Virus record (IMG/VR): IMGVR_UViG_3300040751_004835
Coordinates: 27,375 to 91,374 of that record
Length of the DNA stretch: 64,000 nt
Source of the DNA: a virus
Reading direction: 5' to 3' (one strand)
Part shown: positions 19,080 to 27,794 of the stretch, one piece after another
Layout of the letters: every line of letters starts with the position of its first letter
How positions within the stretch are numbered: position 1 is the first letter of the stretch
The notes under the pieces: generated by a model
The model's input: the letters and a program-made list of their open reading frames with translations, nothing else
The model's database searches: none
What the model was told of the DNA's origin: nothing
Position numbers and translations under genes: made by a program

Positions 19080-20033
19080 ATGAGTAATTTAGACATTTTT
19101 AATTTGGATGCGGAAGCATTCGTAACGAAAGCAAAAAAGGAGAATTCAGAAGGAACAGAATTTTACAAACCATATCCGGAAAACGGAAAGGATGGAGTTT
19201 ACAAATCGCTGATCCGTTTTCTTCCTAACCACGTCGATCCGACGAAATCAAAAATCCACAAGTACTACGTTTATCTAAACGATCCAACAACAGGTGATGG
19301 ATTTCCAGTTGACTGTCCGTCAACGGTAGGAAAAAAATCGGTACTTAAGGATATGTTCTGGAAGCTGAAAAATTCACATTCAGCAGCAGACCAAGAATTA
19401 TCAAGAAGTTTTTCTAGAAAGGAAGACTACTACTCACTCATTCAAATCGTACAGGATAAACACAATCCTGAGCTTGAGGGAAAAATTATGATCTTCAAAT
19501 TTGGACGTAAGCTGAATGATATGCTCGAAGCACAGCTCAAGCCTGAATATGGAGATTCTTGCAACCCTTACGACCTTTTCGAGGGTAAACTTTTCTCAGT
19601 ACATACAAGAAAAGTTGGTGAGTGGAACAACTACGATCTTTGCTCATTCGTTGGTGATAGAACCGCTATCGAGATCAACGGCAAGAAGATGGCTAAGAAT
19701 CAGGATGACATGAATGCAATCATGGAATACCTTAAAACAGGTCCTGATAACCTCACACAATTTGAATACAAGGATTGGGATCAAAATACTACCGACCGTG
19801 TGATGAATGTTATTAAGAATTCAGTTCCTGACGGAAGATTAGTTAATGAGGTTTTAGGAGGTGTAAACCAATCTTCTACTACAACTTCATCTTCTAGTTC
19901 AACGAACGATTTCTATAATGAAGCTTCTTCAACAAAGGTAGGATCCGAACCTGCAAAAGAGGATAAAGGCATCAGCCAACCTTCAGCACCAGAAACTTCA
20001 TCGTCCCTAGACGACCTATACGCAGATCTCTAA
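19080..20033 (+). CDS. 32: single-stranded DNA-binding protein, T4 gp32-like
   Basis: 317 aa, close to T4 gp32 (301 aa). The basic N-terminal part (FVTKAKKENSEGTEFYKPY) would be the cooperative-binding region. The OB-fold core contains IRFLPN and YYVYLNDP. The C-terminal tail is Ser/Thr-rich then acidic (SSLDDLYADL), as in gp32, where it contacts replication partners. The gp32 zinc site (H, C, C-x2-C) is not evident: only one Cys lies in that region, in VDCPST. It has its own long A-rich leader and a strong terminator, and is followed by the primase gene. Confidence 0.82.
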   Translation: MSNLDIFNLDAEAFVTKAKKENSEGTEFYKPYPENGKDGVYKSLIRFLPNHVDPTKSKIHKYYVYLNDPTTGDGFPVDCPSTVGKKSVLKDMFWKLKNSHSAADQELSRSFSRKEDYYSLIQIVQDKHNPELEGKIMIFKFGRKLNDMLEAQLKPEYGDSCNPYDLFEGKLFSVHTRKVGEWNNYDLCSFVGDRTAIEINGKKMAKNQDDMNAIMEYLKTGPDNLTQFEYKDWDQNTTDRVMNVIKNSVPDGRLVNEVLGGVNQSSTTTSSSSSTNDFYNEASSTKVGSEPAKEDKGISQPSAPETSSSLDDLYADL

Positions 20034-20045
20034 ATCTATCTTGAA

Positions 20046-20086
20046 TGGGGGCTTGGCAATGAGAATTGCTGCCCCCTTTCTTTTTT
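20046..20086 (+). terminator. rho-independent terminator after gp32-like gene
   Basis: GGGGGC pairs with GCCCCC and an inner GGCAAT pairs with ATTGCT around the loop GAGA, then a T-rich tract. The strong stop would separate highly expressed ssDNA-binding protein from the primase block. Confidence 0.85.
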
Positions 20087-20106
20087 AACTGTAAACTAGG
20101 ATTAAT

Positions 20107-21168
20107 ATGGATTTGGGTAGAATTAGGGAACTTTTAGATGACATTTTAAGAAAAGAGTTTGCTGGAAATGCTGGCAAACAAAAGATATATGAGGCTGGTA
20201 ATAGATTAAATATTTCTTGTCCATATTGCGGAGATAGCTCAAATCCTCGTAAGAAGAGGGGAAATTTCTACGTTGACACACTCACATATAAATGCTACAA
20301 TGGTGGTTGCGGGATTTATAAGGATGCTTTTTCGATGTTCAGGGATTTTCAGGTTGTATCAAAGCTTGACGGTGACGAAAAGAGGGATATCATTGACCTA
20401 ATTAAGAAGGGTAAGGAAAAGAGACAAACCACTTATGGCGACGTAGACATTTCTTTGTTTTTCGATACTGATTTCAAATCCGTAGTTATTCCAAGGGAGA
20501 GATTCATGCAAGAAATGGGACTCCAGGAGGTTAAGGGCTCTAAGATGGAAAACTATTTGATACGTAGAAACCAGCAATCCGATGACAAGTTTGCCTGGGA
20601 TCCTGAAACTGGTAAACTTTACCTTTTCAATCTATCCAAGGATAATGAGATACTTGGTTTACAATTTAGAAATATGGATTCCACATATGGTTCCAAATAT
20701 TACACATATAAACTAAGTGGAATATGGGAAAAGCTTCTTAAGACGGACGATCAAAATTTGATAGAAGAGGCAAAAAAGATAGATCCAGTATCATTTGTTT
20801 TTAATGTGGGGCGGATTTCTTTTGACCGAACCATCACAATCTTCGAGGGTCCAATGGATTCATGGCTCTGGAAAAATTCGGTTGCACTTTGCTCTATAGA
20901 AAACAAATTTCCGTTTGATGTTGAAAATGTACAATACTGGTATGATTGGGATAATGCGGGAAGGCAGAAACACTCTGAACTCTTATCTGCTGGTAAAAAA
21001 GTGTTTAATTGGAAGAAGTTTTTAACAGATCACGAACTTCCGATAAATAGGAAATGGGACTTAAATGACCTTGTAAATTTTCTTCGTGCGAAGAGAATAA
21101 AAATAAGGAGATTGGATAACTACTTTACTGAGGAAATACTTGATTTATCCGATTTCATATATGCTTGA
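20107..21168 (+). CDS. 61: DNA primase, DnaG-type (T4 gp61 role)
   Basis: 353 aa, close to gp61 (342 aa). An N-terminal zinc-binding domain is visible (SCPYCGDSSNPRKKRG, then KCYNGGCG). The Toprim catalytic core has ITIFEGPMDSWLW near residue 245 and YWYDWDNAG near residue 280, with the acidic residues used for metal binding. It would make RNA primers for the lagging strand together with a replicative helicase not seen in this window. Next to gp32, UvsY and UvsW, as expected of a T4-type replication cluster. Confidence 0.85.
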   Translation: MDLGRIRELLDDILRKEFAGNAGKQKIYEAGNRLNISCPYCGDSSNPRKKRGNFYVDTLTYKCYNGGCGIYKDAFSMFRDFQVVSKLDGDEKRDIIDLIKKGKEKRQTTYGDVDISLFFDTDFKSVVIPRERFMQEMGLQEVKGSKMENYLIRRNQQSDDKFAWDPETGKLYLFNLSKDNEILGLQFRNMDSTYGSKYYTYKLSGIWEKLLKTDDQNLIEEAKKIDPVSFVFNVGRISFDRTITIFEGPMDSWLWKNSVALCSIENKFPFDVENVQYWYDWDNAGRQKHSELLSAGKKVFNWKKFLTDHELPINRKWDLNDLVNFLRAKRIKIRRLDNYFTEEILDLSDFIYA

Positions 21169-21169
21169 G

Positions 21170-21388
21170 ATGCCAACTATAGATCAAACCCAGGAATGGG
21201 AGGAGAGCTTAAATTCAGAAGAGGGGGACGTAAAATTTCCAGTATCTTTTCTTGATAGATTTAATGAAGAAGATATTAAGGTAGAGGCCTCCAATATTGA
21301 TATAGGAACACCAAGACTCAAGAAATCCTCAGTAAAGGAAATAAAGTTAGGCAAAAAGACTAAAAACAAAGGCAACGAATTATTCTAA
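21170..21388 (+). CDS. small hypothetical protein
   Basis: 72 aa from the ATG at 21170, which lies 1 nt after the primase stop; an ATG at 21161 would overlap it. Acidic first half (EWEESLNSEEGDVKFP), Lys-rich second half. The gene ends 1 nt before the UvsY-like gene. No family recognised; its place between primase and UvsY suggests a replication or recombination accessory. Confidence 0.5.
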   Translation: MPTIDQTQEWEESLNSEEGDVKFPVSFLDRFNEEDIKVEASNIDIGTPRLKKSSVKEIKLGKKTKNKGNELF

Positions 21389-21389
21389 T

Positions 21390-21836
21390 ATGTCAGAGCA
21401 ACAAAAAATTGATTATGGTAAGCTTTTTGAAACTGAAAGAGCTGAATGGAAAGAAAAAATCCAAGTAATATCACTGAGCTTAAAAAGCATTAGGACCGTT
21501 GCTGAAGCACAGGTAGAGTTGTTTTCTAATAGACAAATACTGTTAGAATATAGCTACAAACTAGCTCAGATTGTCAGCAAACTTGCTACAAAGGAAAGAA
21601 AGTTGAGGGCTTCAAAACTAAGAGATTATACTGTAAACAGTGATGTGAGATATGGATCAAACGAGACCAAATTACTTATAGAGGGAGATGTTGCAGACGT
21701 TGTGGAAAAAATACAGCTAGTTGAGGGACACCGCAAATTCATCGACCAAACAATTCAGACTGTTGATCATATGCTCTATGGTATAAAATCTAGGATTGCG
21801 CTTGAAGAATATTTGAGGGCGAGCACGATAAAATAA
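21390..21836 (+). CDS. uvsY: UvsY-like recombination mediator
   Basis: 148 aa (T4 UvsY is 137), almost entirely helical and charged. The order of features follows UvsY: a YSYKLAQIVSKL-type helix, a basic patch (KERKLRASKLRDYT), an acidic helix (IEGDVADVVEKIQL), and a closing helix with the IKSR motif (HMLYGIKSRIALEEY). UvsY loads the UvsX recombinase on gp32-coated ssDNA. It directly precedes the UvsW-like helicase, as in T4. The similarity is weak at single residues, so the call leans on layout and neighbours. Confidence 0.6.
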   Translation: MSEQQKIDYGKLFETERAEWKEKIQVISLSLKSIRTVAEAQVELFSNRQILLEYSYKLAQIVSKLATKERKLRASKLRDYTVNSDVRYGSNETKLLIEGDVADVVEKIQLVEGHRKFIDQTIQTVDHMLYGIKSRIALEEYLRASTIK

Positions 21837-21845
21837 AATAGGTGG

Positions 21846-23369
21846 ATGATTAAGTTTAATGTATCCGAAGATCAACAATGGCTAATACTCGCTCAATCTA
21901 ATGATGAGATAGAAAAAAGGCAAATTGAGATCTCTCTAACCAAGAAAATACACAACTGGTATTTTCACCCATTGGTTAAGAAGAAGATCTGGGACGGTAA
22001 TATTTGCTTTATAGAAAAGAAAGGTGCCTTTTGGAAGGTTCCTATTGGTCTCTGGAGGGAGGTCCTAGAAATAGGAAAAGAGTTTAATATAGAAATTGAC
22101 ATTGAGGGTCTTGATAAGATAATACTCAGTGACTTAACTCTGGAGGAATTCCAGGAATGGGTGGATGGATTTTTTGGCGACAAAGAAATTACCCCGCGTG
22201 ATTATCAGGTTGAAGCTGCATGGAAAATTGTAAAATACAGGTATTCGGTATCTGAGATTGCTACATCTTCTGGTAAGACCCTTATATCTTTCATGATTTT
22301 TGCTTTTCTTAAGCAGAGGGGACTTATTAGAAAGTTCTTAATGATTGTACCAAACACTAACCTAGTCTTCCAAGGAAATGATGACTTTATAGACTATGGT
22401 ATTGGTGAACTGGGGGTAAGAATTCAACAAATCGGAGGGGGTAGTAAACTTAGAGATGGGTGTGACCTTATTATAGGTACTTTCCAATCATTGGTTAAGA
22501 AAGACGAAGATTTCTTTGAGGAGATTGATGCAGTTTTTGTTGACGAGGCTCATCACACCAACTCAATGTCTATTAAGAAGATTGTTGCTAAATGTATGCA
22601 CAGTAAGTGGAGATTTGGTTTAACTGGGACTCTTACTAAAAGGGGATCAGCTGACCATTTAACCATACAGCAATTCTTGGGTCCTGTTGTCGTTGAAATT
22701 TCCCCAGATTTCCTTTTCAAAAATAAACATGCAACACCAGTTCACATCAAGGTAGTACGGATGAATTGGCTGGATGATGAGATTAAGGGAAAGCTAGCAG
22801 ATTTAAAAGCTAATTCACAAAATCTTGAGGGCAATGAACTTTATAACCTTGAAAGGAAGCTTGTAATAGAAAGTGAGAAGAGGCTTAACTATGTCGTTGA
22901 ATTCATATCTAAAACATCTAAGAATTCCTTAGTGCTATTCCAATCCGTAAAAGACGAATACGGTAAGCAAATCTGGAATATGCTCAGAGAGATAACCAAC
23001 GATAAAGAGGTATTTTATGTTGATGGTGATACCGACGAATCCCTCAGGGAGGAATATAAGTCTAGGATGGCCAATGGAGAAAATAAAATCTTGGTTGCAA
23101 CCTATGGAACTTTCTCTACTGGTATCTCAATCAACAACCTTCACAACATTTTCTTAGTTGAATCTTATAAGAGCGAGGTCCTGATTAAGCAGAGCCTTGG
23201 TAGGGGGATGAGAAAAATGGATGGGAAGGATAAGGTTAATGTGATTGACTTTGTGGATGATTTTTCTTCCCCAAGATATAAGAATTACCTCCTCAAACAC
23301 AGCGAAGCAAGGATCGAGATCTACAAGAACGAAAAGTTCAAGTACAAGATCTTTAATGTTAATCTCTAA
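21846..23369 (+). CDS. uvsW: UvsW-like SF2 helicase
   Basis: 507 aa, matching UvsW (503). An N-terminal DNA-binding domain is followed by the SF2 core: Q-type motif TPRDYQVEAAW, Walker A ATSSGKTL (about residue 139), DEAH box as VDEAHH (about residue 233), SAT-like motif LTGTL, and motif VI as QSLGRGMRK (about residue 455). UvsW unwinds R-loops and branched DNA and switches T4 from origin-dependent to recombination-dependent replication. Follows UvsY by 9 nt. Confidence 0.9.
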   Translation: MIKFNVSEDQQWLILAQSNDEIEKRQIEISLTKKIHNWYFHPLVKKKIWDGNICFIEKKGAFWKVPIGLWREVLEIGKEFNIEIDIEGLDKIILSDLTLEEFQEWVDGFFGDKEITPRDYQVEAAWKIVKYRYSVSEIATSSGKTLISFMIFAFLKQRGLIRKFLMIVPNTNLVFQGNDDFIDYGIGELGVRIQQIGGGSKLRDGCDLIIGTFQSLVKKDEDFFEEIDAVFVDEAHHTNSMSIKKIVAKCMHSKWRFGLTGTLTKRGSADHLTIQQFLGPVVVEISPDFLFKNKHATPVHIKVVRMNWLDDEIKGKLADLKANSQNLEGNELYNLERKLVIESEKRLNYVVEFISKTSKNSLVLFQSVKDEYGKQIWNMLREITNDKEVFYVDGDTDESLREEYKSRMANGENKILVATYGTFSTGISINNLHNIFLVESYKSEVLIKQSLGRGMRKMDGKDKVNVIDFVDDFSSPRYKNYLLKHSEARIEIYKNEKFKYKIFNVNL

Positions 23370-23379
23370 TCATTTGTCC

Positions 23380-23389
23380 GATATATAGG
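23380..23389 (+). promoter_or_regulatory. putative late promoter element
   Basis: GATATATAGG, 26 nt before the ATG at 23406. The spacing matches other members of the set and favours 23406 over the ATG at 23394. Confidence 0.5.
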
Positions 23390-23405
23390 ATAAATGAGGA
23401 AGATA

Positions 23406-23894
23406 ATGGATAACATAAAAGATTTTCAAAGTTTTCTCAACGAGAATGTTGAAAGAAGAGAACCATATTCTGCTACTGAGTGGATTAAGCAGAAAAGGAG
23501 AAGCATAGAGGCAGAAACCGGCGCTGAGAAAATCTATCAAATGACTTATGATGAAGGCGGGGCTTTACAGAGACTTGTAAGAGGCGCTGTAGAGGGACTG
23601 CAAAAATTGGGTCAGGGAATTGCTGATCTATTTGATTCTGGTAAGGCAGCAAGCATGGATGTTGAGGATCTAAGTAAAAACAAAGACCAGGTGTTATCCA
23701 GATGGGGAGATTCAATTAAAGCCTCTGGAAAAAACAAAAGGGGTGAATATGAGACTTTCTATAGAGATGCTATCCGAAAGGGTAAGTCGACTTTTGGTAA
23801 AGACTTTGATATAAACAACCCACAAGGAAGAGATCAACAGCTTTACAAGGATTACGTCTTTTCTGCCACAGACTATTTTGATTTAGAAAAATGA
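23406..23894 (+). CDS. late protein with N-terminal capsid-targeting-like tag
   Basis: 162 aa from the ATG at 23406, chosen because it gives the tag MDNIKDFQSFLNEN and the promoter spacing seen elsewhere; an upstream in-frame ATG at 23394 would add four residues. Predicted cleavage after FLNE (E13). The rest is basic and helical: a Gly-rich amphipathic stretch (LVRGAVEGLQKLGQGIADLF) and a C-terminal block with DFDINNPQGRDQQLYKDY. No family recognised. A packaged internal protein is the inference. Confidence 0.6.
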   Translation: MDNIKDFQSFLNENVERREPYSATEWIKQKRRSIEAETGAEKIYQMTYDEGGALQRLVRGAVEGLQKLGQGIADLFDSGKAASMDVEDLSKNKDQVLSRWGDSIKASGKNKRGEYETFYRDAIRKGKSTFGKDFDINNPQGRDQQLYKDYVFSATDYFDLEK

Positions 23895-24802
23895 GAAACG
23901 TGCTAAAATTTGGGGATTACGTTTCGTTATTTGAAGGCGGAGCGGCGATAAAAGAATCCAGAAGGATAAAGGAGAGTGAGGTTCCAAAAACTATGGAGTC
24001 TATCAAAGAAATCCTTTTCCCTTTGCTTGGTGGTGGTGAGGTAGACAAGGAATACCTTATCATTGGTAGCATCGGTAAGAAGAAAGATCAAAACGACACA
24101 TCTGGAGATATTGACCTCGGAATAGATAAAAAGTTTCTTTCGAAAAGATTAGGTGTTTCCGAGGATGATGTTCTTGGAGCTTTATATAAGAACCTTTCAG
24201 AGACACTACATAACAAACTTGGGTTTGTACCAGATATGAAATTAATGAGGGGAATCAACGTTCTTTCAATTGGCTGGCCTATAGAGGGTGATGCTGAAAA
24301 TGGTATAGTTCAATTGGATCTAATTCCAATTTCTGATATGGACTGGGCTAAGTTTATTTTCTATTCCCCAGATTACAGAAAGAACGAAAGTAAATACAAA
24401 TCAGCTCACAGAAACTGGCTTTTCCAAGCGATCCTTTCTTCTTTGAAGGAAGTGATATCTAAGGACGAGAATGACGAACTAGAAGATTTCTATTCTTATG
24501 CCCTAAGATTGAGCGACGGTATTTTCAAAAATAGAAAGTCCTTCAAAGGAGCTACAAAAAGACTCAAAAGTCCTAAAACAGTTAAAGGTGAAAGTACTTT
24601 GGTAACTAGGGATCCCGATGAGTTTGTTGAGATGATGTTTGGTAGCGGAATTAGAAAGGAAGATCTTAAATCTTTTGAGGATGCTTGGAAAATAGTTTCT
24701 TCACCAAACTTTGTCCATGCAGACAAGAAGGATGAGATCCGGGATGATCTAGAAAGGTACTTAATAAACGGAGGATTTGAAATCCCCACAGAGATCAAAT
24801 AA
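23891..24802 (+). CDS. pol-beta-type nucleotidyltransferase with tag-like N-terminus
   Basis: 303 aa. The nucleotidyltransferase signature is clear: IIGSIG (G59, S60) then a loop and GDIDLGID (D73, D75), with VQLDLIP giving the third metal Asp. This fold transfers NMPs to RNA, protein or antibiotics; the substrate is unknown. The start, MRNVLKFGDYVSLFEGG, is a diverged version of the tag (FxxY then LFEG). The ATG overlaps the upstream stop. It is two genes before a ligase-NMNAT fusion, so a nucleic-acid repair role is possible. Confidence 0.65.
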   Translation: MRNVLKFGDYVSLFEGGAAIKESRRIKESEVPKTMESIKEILFPLLGGGEVDKEYLIIGSIGKKKDQNDTSGDIDLGIDKKFLSKRLGVSEDDVLGALYKNLSETLHNKLGFVPDMKLMRGINVLSIGWPIEGDAENGIVQLDLIPISDMDWAKFIFYSPDYRKNESKYKSAHRNWLFQAILSSLKEVISKDENDELEDFYSYALRLSDGIFKNRKSFKGATKRLKSPKTVKGESTLVTRDPDEFVEMMFGSGIRKEDLKSFEDAWKIVSSPNFVHADKKDEIRDDLERYLINGGFEIPTEIK

Positions 24803-25254
24803 TGGAATTTACTCAAAGACATAATGATTTAATCTACGGAGCACTTGAGGTTTTTCTGGAAAAGGATTCTCCATCACTTGTAGCTAGGGAAGAAGATGGA
24901 CTTATTTCTTTTTCCACTGTACTTGGTTTAAGTGGTGTAATCGAAAAAGAAGAAGATGGCAGCGCTAATGTATTTCTTGAGGGACAAAAGTACTATGAGA
25001 TTGAGAAAGAAGTTTTTCATCTAATAGAGAATAGAAACGAAGCCCCCGAAGTTGAATCTTTATTGGAAGAGTTGGCTATAATACATCAGATGGAATTACA
25101 AGAAAGATCGAAAATTCTTATAGAAACGATCATAAGAGGTTTAGCAAAACTTATAGCGGACCAAAAAGTAACTGTTGGAGTTGATATTCAACTTGGGCCT
25201 GTACTTATCAAGAACACAGATGACATGGGGAACGTAAAAATTCTATTGAACTAA
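24802..25254 (+). CDS. hypothetical acidic protein
   Basis: 150 aa, acidic and mainly helical (EVESLLEELAIIHQMELQER), no Cys, no membrane segment. The start codon overlaps the previous stop (TAATG), and the ligase-NMNAT gene follows 4 nt after its stop, so it belongs to that unit. No family recognised. Confidence 0.5.
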   Translation: MEFTQRHNDLIYGALEVFLEKDSPSLVAREEDGLISFSTVLGLSGVIEKEEDGSANVFLEGQKYYEIEKEVFHLIENRNEAPEVESLLEELAIIHQMELQERSKILIETIIRGLAKLIADQKVTVGVDIQLGPVLIKNTDDMGNVKILLN

Positions 25255-25258
25255 GAGG

Positions 25259-27172
25259 ATGGCGGGAATAAATCACTTATACGACATTTATAATAAGAAG
25301 GGATCTGATTTTGTTAATCAGCTTTTTAATCGTTATGTAACAATTAACGAAAAGATGGACGGTTCAGCCTTCTCTTTTGAGAGGGATAAGGAATCTGGTA
25401 ATTTCCGTTTTTATAGGAGAGACCAAAGAAATCCTATAACTCTAGTAGATAGGACGCTCATGAAATATTATGAGAAGCCAATCCAGTATATCGAATCTCT
25501 TCCACCAAACATACTTGAAAAAATCCCCAGAGGATGGAGATTTGGACTTGAGTATTTTTCAAACACCAAACCCGTAGAGATTTCATATGATAGATTACCA
25601 AAGAATAATCTGATTCTCTCCTATATCCACAAAATGGGTACTGGCGGTAAGATAGAAAGTACTATACAGGATAAGGAAGAATTGGATAATTGGGCAGATC
25701 TGATTGGAGTTGAAAGACCGCCAATCGTTTTCCAGGGGGTGTTGGACGAAGATCAGAAATCTGAGCTTATGGAGTTTTTGAACACGCCGTTCAAAGATCT
25801 TGTTGAAAGGTTCAAAACACAATCTTTTGTTAGGTTTGTTATTAAGACCTTAAACCCGGATTTAACTAAAACTGCTCTTAACGACGACCTAGATAAGGAT
25901 GTCGAGGGTATAGTTTTTAGATTTGGAGAGCTCGATGGAGATAGTGATACTATATTAGCCAAAATGGTGGATCCTATATTCACTGAAATAGCTAAGCAAA
26001 AGTTTGCTGACAAAAAGAGTAAAAAGCCTTCGGATTTTCTTGGAATCACATTGCTTGATGTGATGAATTTCATTTTGGAAAAAGATCTTTCTGAATTTGA
26101 AGTTGAAGGTGAGTCTGAAGACGAGAGATACATTTCCTTTATGGGAGACGTATTTGTTAAATTCCTGGATGAATATGAGGAGAAGTATAAGGGTACTGAT
26201 TTTGAGGAACCTGATTACTTGAAACGGGATGAATTCAGACTGAATAAGGAAAAGATTAAAGACAGAAGAGTTCTTAAATATGTTGAGAAGGATGACTCAT
26301 TTGAGTCTTTATTTAAACTCATCCTTAATTCCTTTAGAAAGATAAAAACTAGAGCTGGAGGTATCATCACCTCTGGGATGAAAGATCAGATGAATCTTTT
26401 AATCAAGGATATCAAGGATTATATTAAAAAACCAGAGAAGAAAGTAAACGAATCAAGGTTTATTAGCTTTGGTGAATTCAGAAAGGAAAACTCTCCTTCG
26501 GTTGAATATCTACAGGAGGAAGACGATTCAGATTCAAGTGATGATCCATTCTTCTCATACCAAGAATTTATTAGCAAACTAGAAACCATTGATAACGAGG
26601 AGATCCCGGCTGAGGTAGAAATGCTCAAGGAGAAAGATACGGAGGAAAGAAAACCAGTTAATGTCATAATGGGTAGATTCCAGCCTTTCCACCAGGGACA
26701 TCTTAAGATGGCGAAGGATCTCATGGAGAAAAACGATCTCCCATCTTTTGTTGTTGTGGTTTATCCTGGACACAACAAGTCTGGAAAATCCCCATTTGAT
26801 GAGGAGGCAATCAAAAGATATATGGATGCAATAGTTGCTAATAACGAGGAGATTGAAGGATATGTCCTTGCTACAAGAGGTCTTCTTGGGTCTGCTATTG
26901 CAAGACTAATAGACATGGGATATGACCCTAAGTTAATTGGTGCAGGCCCCGATCGAATAGACGACTACACTAAGCAGATAGACTATGTTAAGATGTCTGA
27001 TATTAAGGACAAAATAAGTGATGACCTTGGTATTGTAGAAACACCAAGGGTAACGAGCGGTACTGAGGTTAGACAAGCTATGAAGGACCAAGACTTTTCT
27101 AAGTTCAAAAAGATGGTTCCAAAAGAGGTATCTAATCTTTACAACGACCTTATTACAAGCGTCAGGGACTGA
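25259..27172 (+). CDS. RNA/DNA ligase-like - NMN adenylyltransferase-like fusion with internal tags
   Basis: 637 aa, two enzymes. Residues ~20-240 are a covalent nucleotidyltransferase (ligase) domain: motif I KMDG (K32 is the AMP-bound Lys), motif III-like FGLEYF, motif IV EGIVFRF, motif V LAKMVDP. Residues ~467-637 are a HxGH cytidylyl/adenylyltransferase: GRFQPFHQGH at 472-481, later IGAGPDR and a TSGTEVRQ version of the ISST motif, as in NMN adenylyltransferases (NAD synthesis). The linker (~395-465) holds two tag-like peptides: SRFISFGEFRKEN (399-411) and SYQEFISKLE (433-442), the latter nearly identical in form to the T4 capsid-targeting sequence. This suggests fusion of two genes, or processing into two enzymes in the head. 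Confidence 0.8.
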   Translation: MAGINHLYDIYNKKGSDFVNQLFNRYVTINEKMDGSAFSFERDKESGNFRFYRRDQRNPITLVDRTLMKYYEKPIQYIESLPPNILEKIPRGWRFGLEYFSNTKPVEISYDRLPKNNLILSYIHKMGTGGKIESTIQDKEELDNWADLIGVERPPIVFQGVLDEDQKSELMEFLNTPFKDLVERFKTQSFVRFVIKTLNPDLTKTALNDDLDKDVEGIVFRFGELDGDSDTILAKMVDPIFTEIAKQKFADKKSKKPSDFLGITLLDVMNFILEKDLSEFEVEGESEDERYISFMGDVFVKFLDEYEEKYKGTDFEEPDYLKRDEFRLNKEKIKDRRVLKYVEKDDSFESLFKLILNSFRKIKTRAGGIITSGMKDQMNLLIKDIKDYIKKPEKKVNESRFISFGEFRKENSPSVEYLQEEDDSDSSDDPFFSYQEFISKLETIDNEEIPAEVEMLKEKDTEERKPVNVIMGRFQPFHQGHLKMAKDLMEKNDLPSFVVVVYPGHNKSGKSPFDEEAIKRYMDAIVANNEEIEGYVLATRGLLGSAIARLIDMGYDPKLIGAGPDRIDDYTKQIDYVKMSDIKDKISDDLGIVETPRVTSGTEVRQAMKDQDFSKFKKMVPKEVSNLYNDLITSVRD

Positions 27173-27180
27173 TATATAAA
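27171..27180 (+). promoter_or_regulatory. putative late promoter element
   Basis: GATATATAAA overlapping the stop of the ligase-NMNAT gene, 27 nt before the GTG at 27198. A perfect TATAAATA also lies at 27185-27192, probably too close to the start to be the main element. Confidence 0.5.
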
Positions 27181-27197
27181 AAAATATAAATAAACCA

Positions 27198-27737
27198 GTG
27201 GAAAAAAGAATACAGAATTTCTCAGACTTCCTAAAATCTAGCTCTGTCAACGAAGGAGATGGGTTTGGAACCTTCCCTTTTTTGCTAGTGAAGGATGGTG
27301 ATATTTATAACTACCTTTTTCAATTAGAACTTGAGAATGGATCCCAAAAAGGATTTATGCTGGTAGTTGGTAAATATTCACAGTATGAGACAATGGAGGG
27401 ACCTAAAAATTCCTATGCAATTCTCAATGTAAATGAGATTGCCCCTGAAATCATAGAGGACATTGCTATTAAGAAATCAGAGATTCCTGACCTGAACGAT
27501 GTTAAGTTCACTCTTAAAGATAACGATTTAAGCAGATTCTTGGAGCAGGTATCCAAAGCTTTACTAAATTATCTTGAGAAAAATCCAAAAGTAATTCGTA
27601 TATTTGACGAAATGCAGGATAATATGGATATTGAAAACTATGAAGAGATGGTAAAATCCGTTTTGCTTTCTTTCTTAGGGCCAGAATGGTCTATGCAAGA
27701 AGGATCCCACAAGGGAACGTTCATAATCAGTAGATAA
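27198..27737 (+). CDS. late protein with N-terminal capsid-targeting-like tag
   Basis: 179 aa, GTG start. The tag is EKRIQNFSDFLKSSSVNEG: RI-x-x-F-x-D-F-L followed by a VNE site instead of LNE. The body is an alpha/beta protein with FPFLLVKDGDIYNYLFQLEL, later helices, and no recognisable catalytic motif. Its predicted cleavage would remove about 19 residues. It lies between the ligase-NMNAT gene and the mini-histone gene; likely a packaged or head-associated protein. Confidence 0.55.
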   Translation: MEKRIQNFSDFLKSSSVNEGDGFGTFPFLLVKDGDIYNYLFQLELENGSQKGFMLVVGKYSQYETMEGPKNSYAILNVNEIAPEIIEDIAIKKSEIPDLNDVKFTLKDNDLSRFLEQVSKALLNYLEKNPKVIRIFDEMQDNMDIENYEEMVKSVLLSFLGPEWSMQEGSHKGTFIISR

Positions 27738-27764
27738 CCTAAATCGAAACATTTACTTTTAACA

Positions 27765-27776
27765 ATTATATAAATA
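27765..27776 (+). promoter_or_regulatory. putative late promoter with exact TATAAATA
   Basis: ATTATATAAATA, containing an exact T4 late consensus TATAAATA at 27769-27776, 19 nt before the mini-histone start. It is the best single match to the T4 late box in the window. Confidence 0.58.
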
Positions 27777-27794
27777 AGGAAAATTTAAACAATT

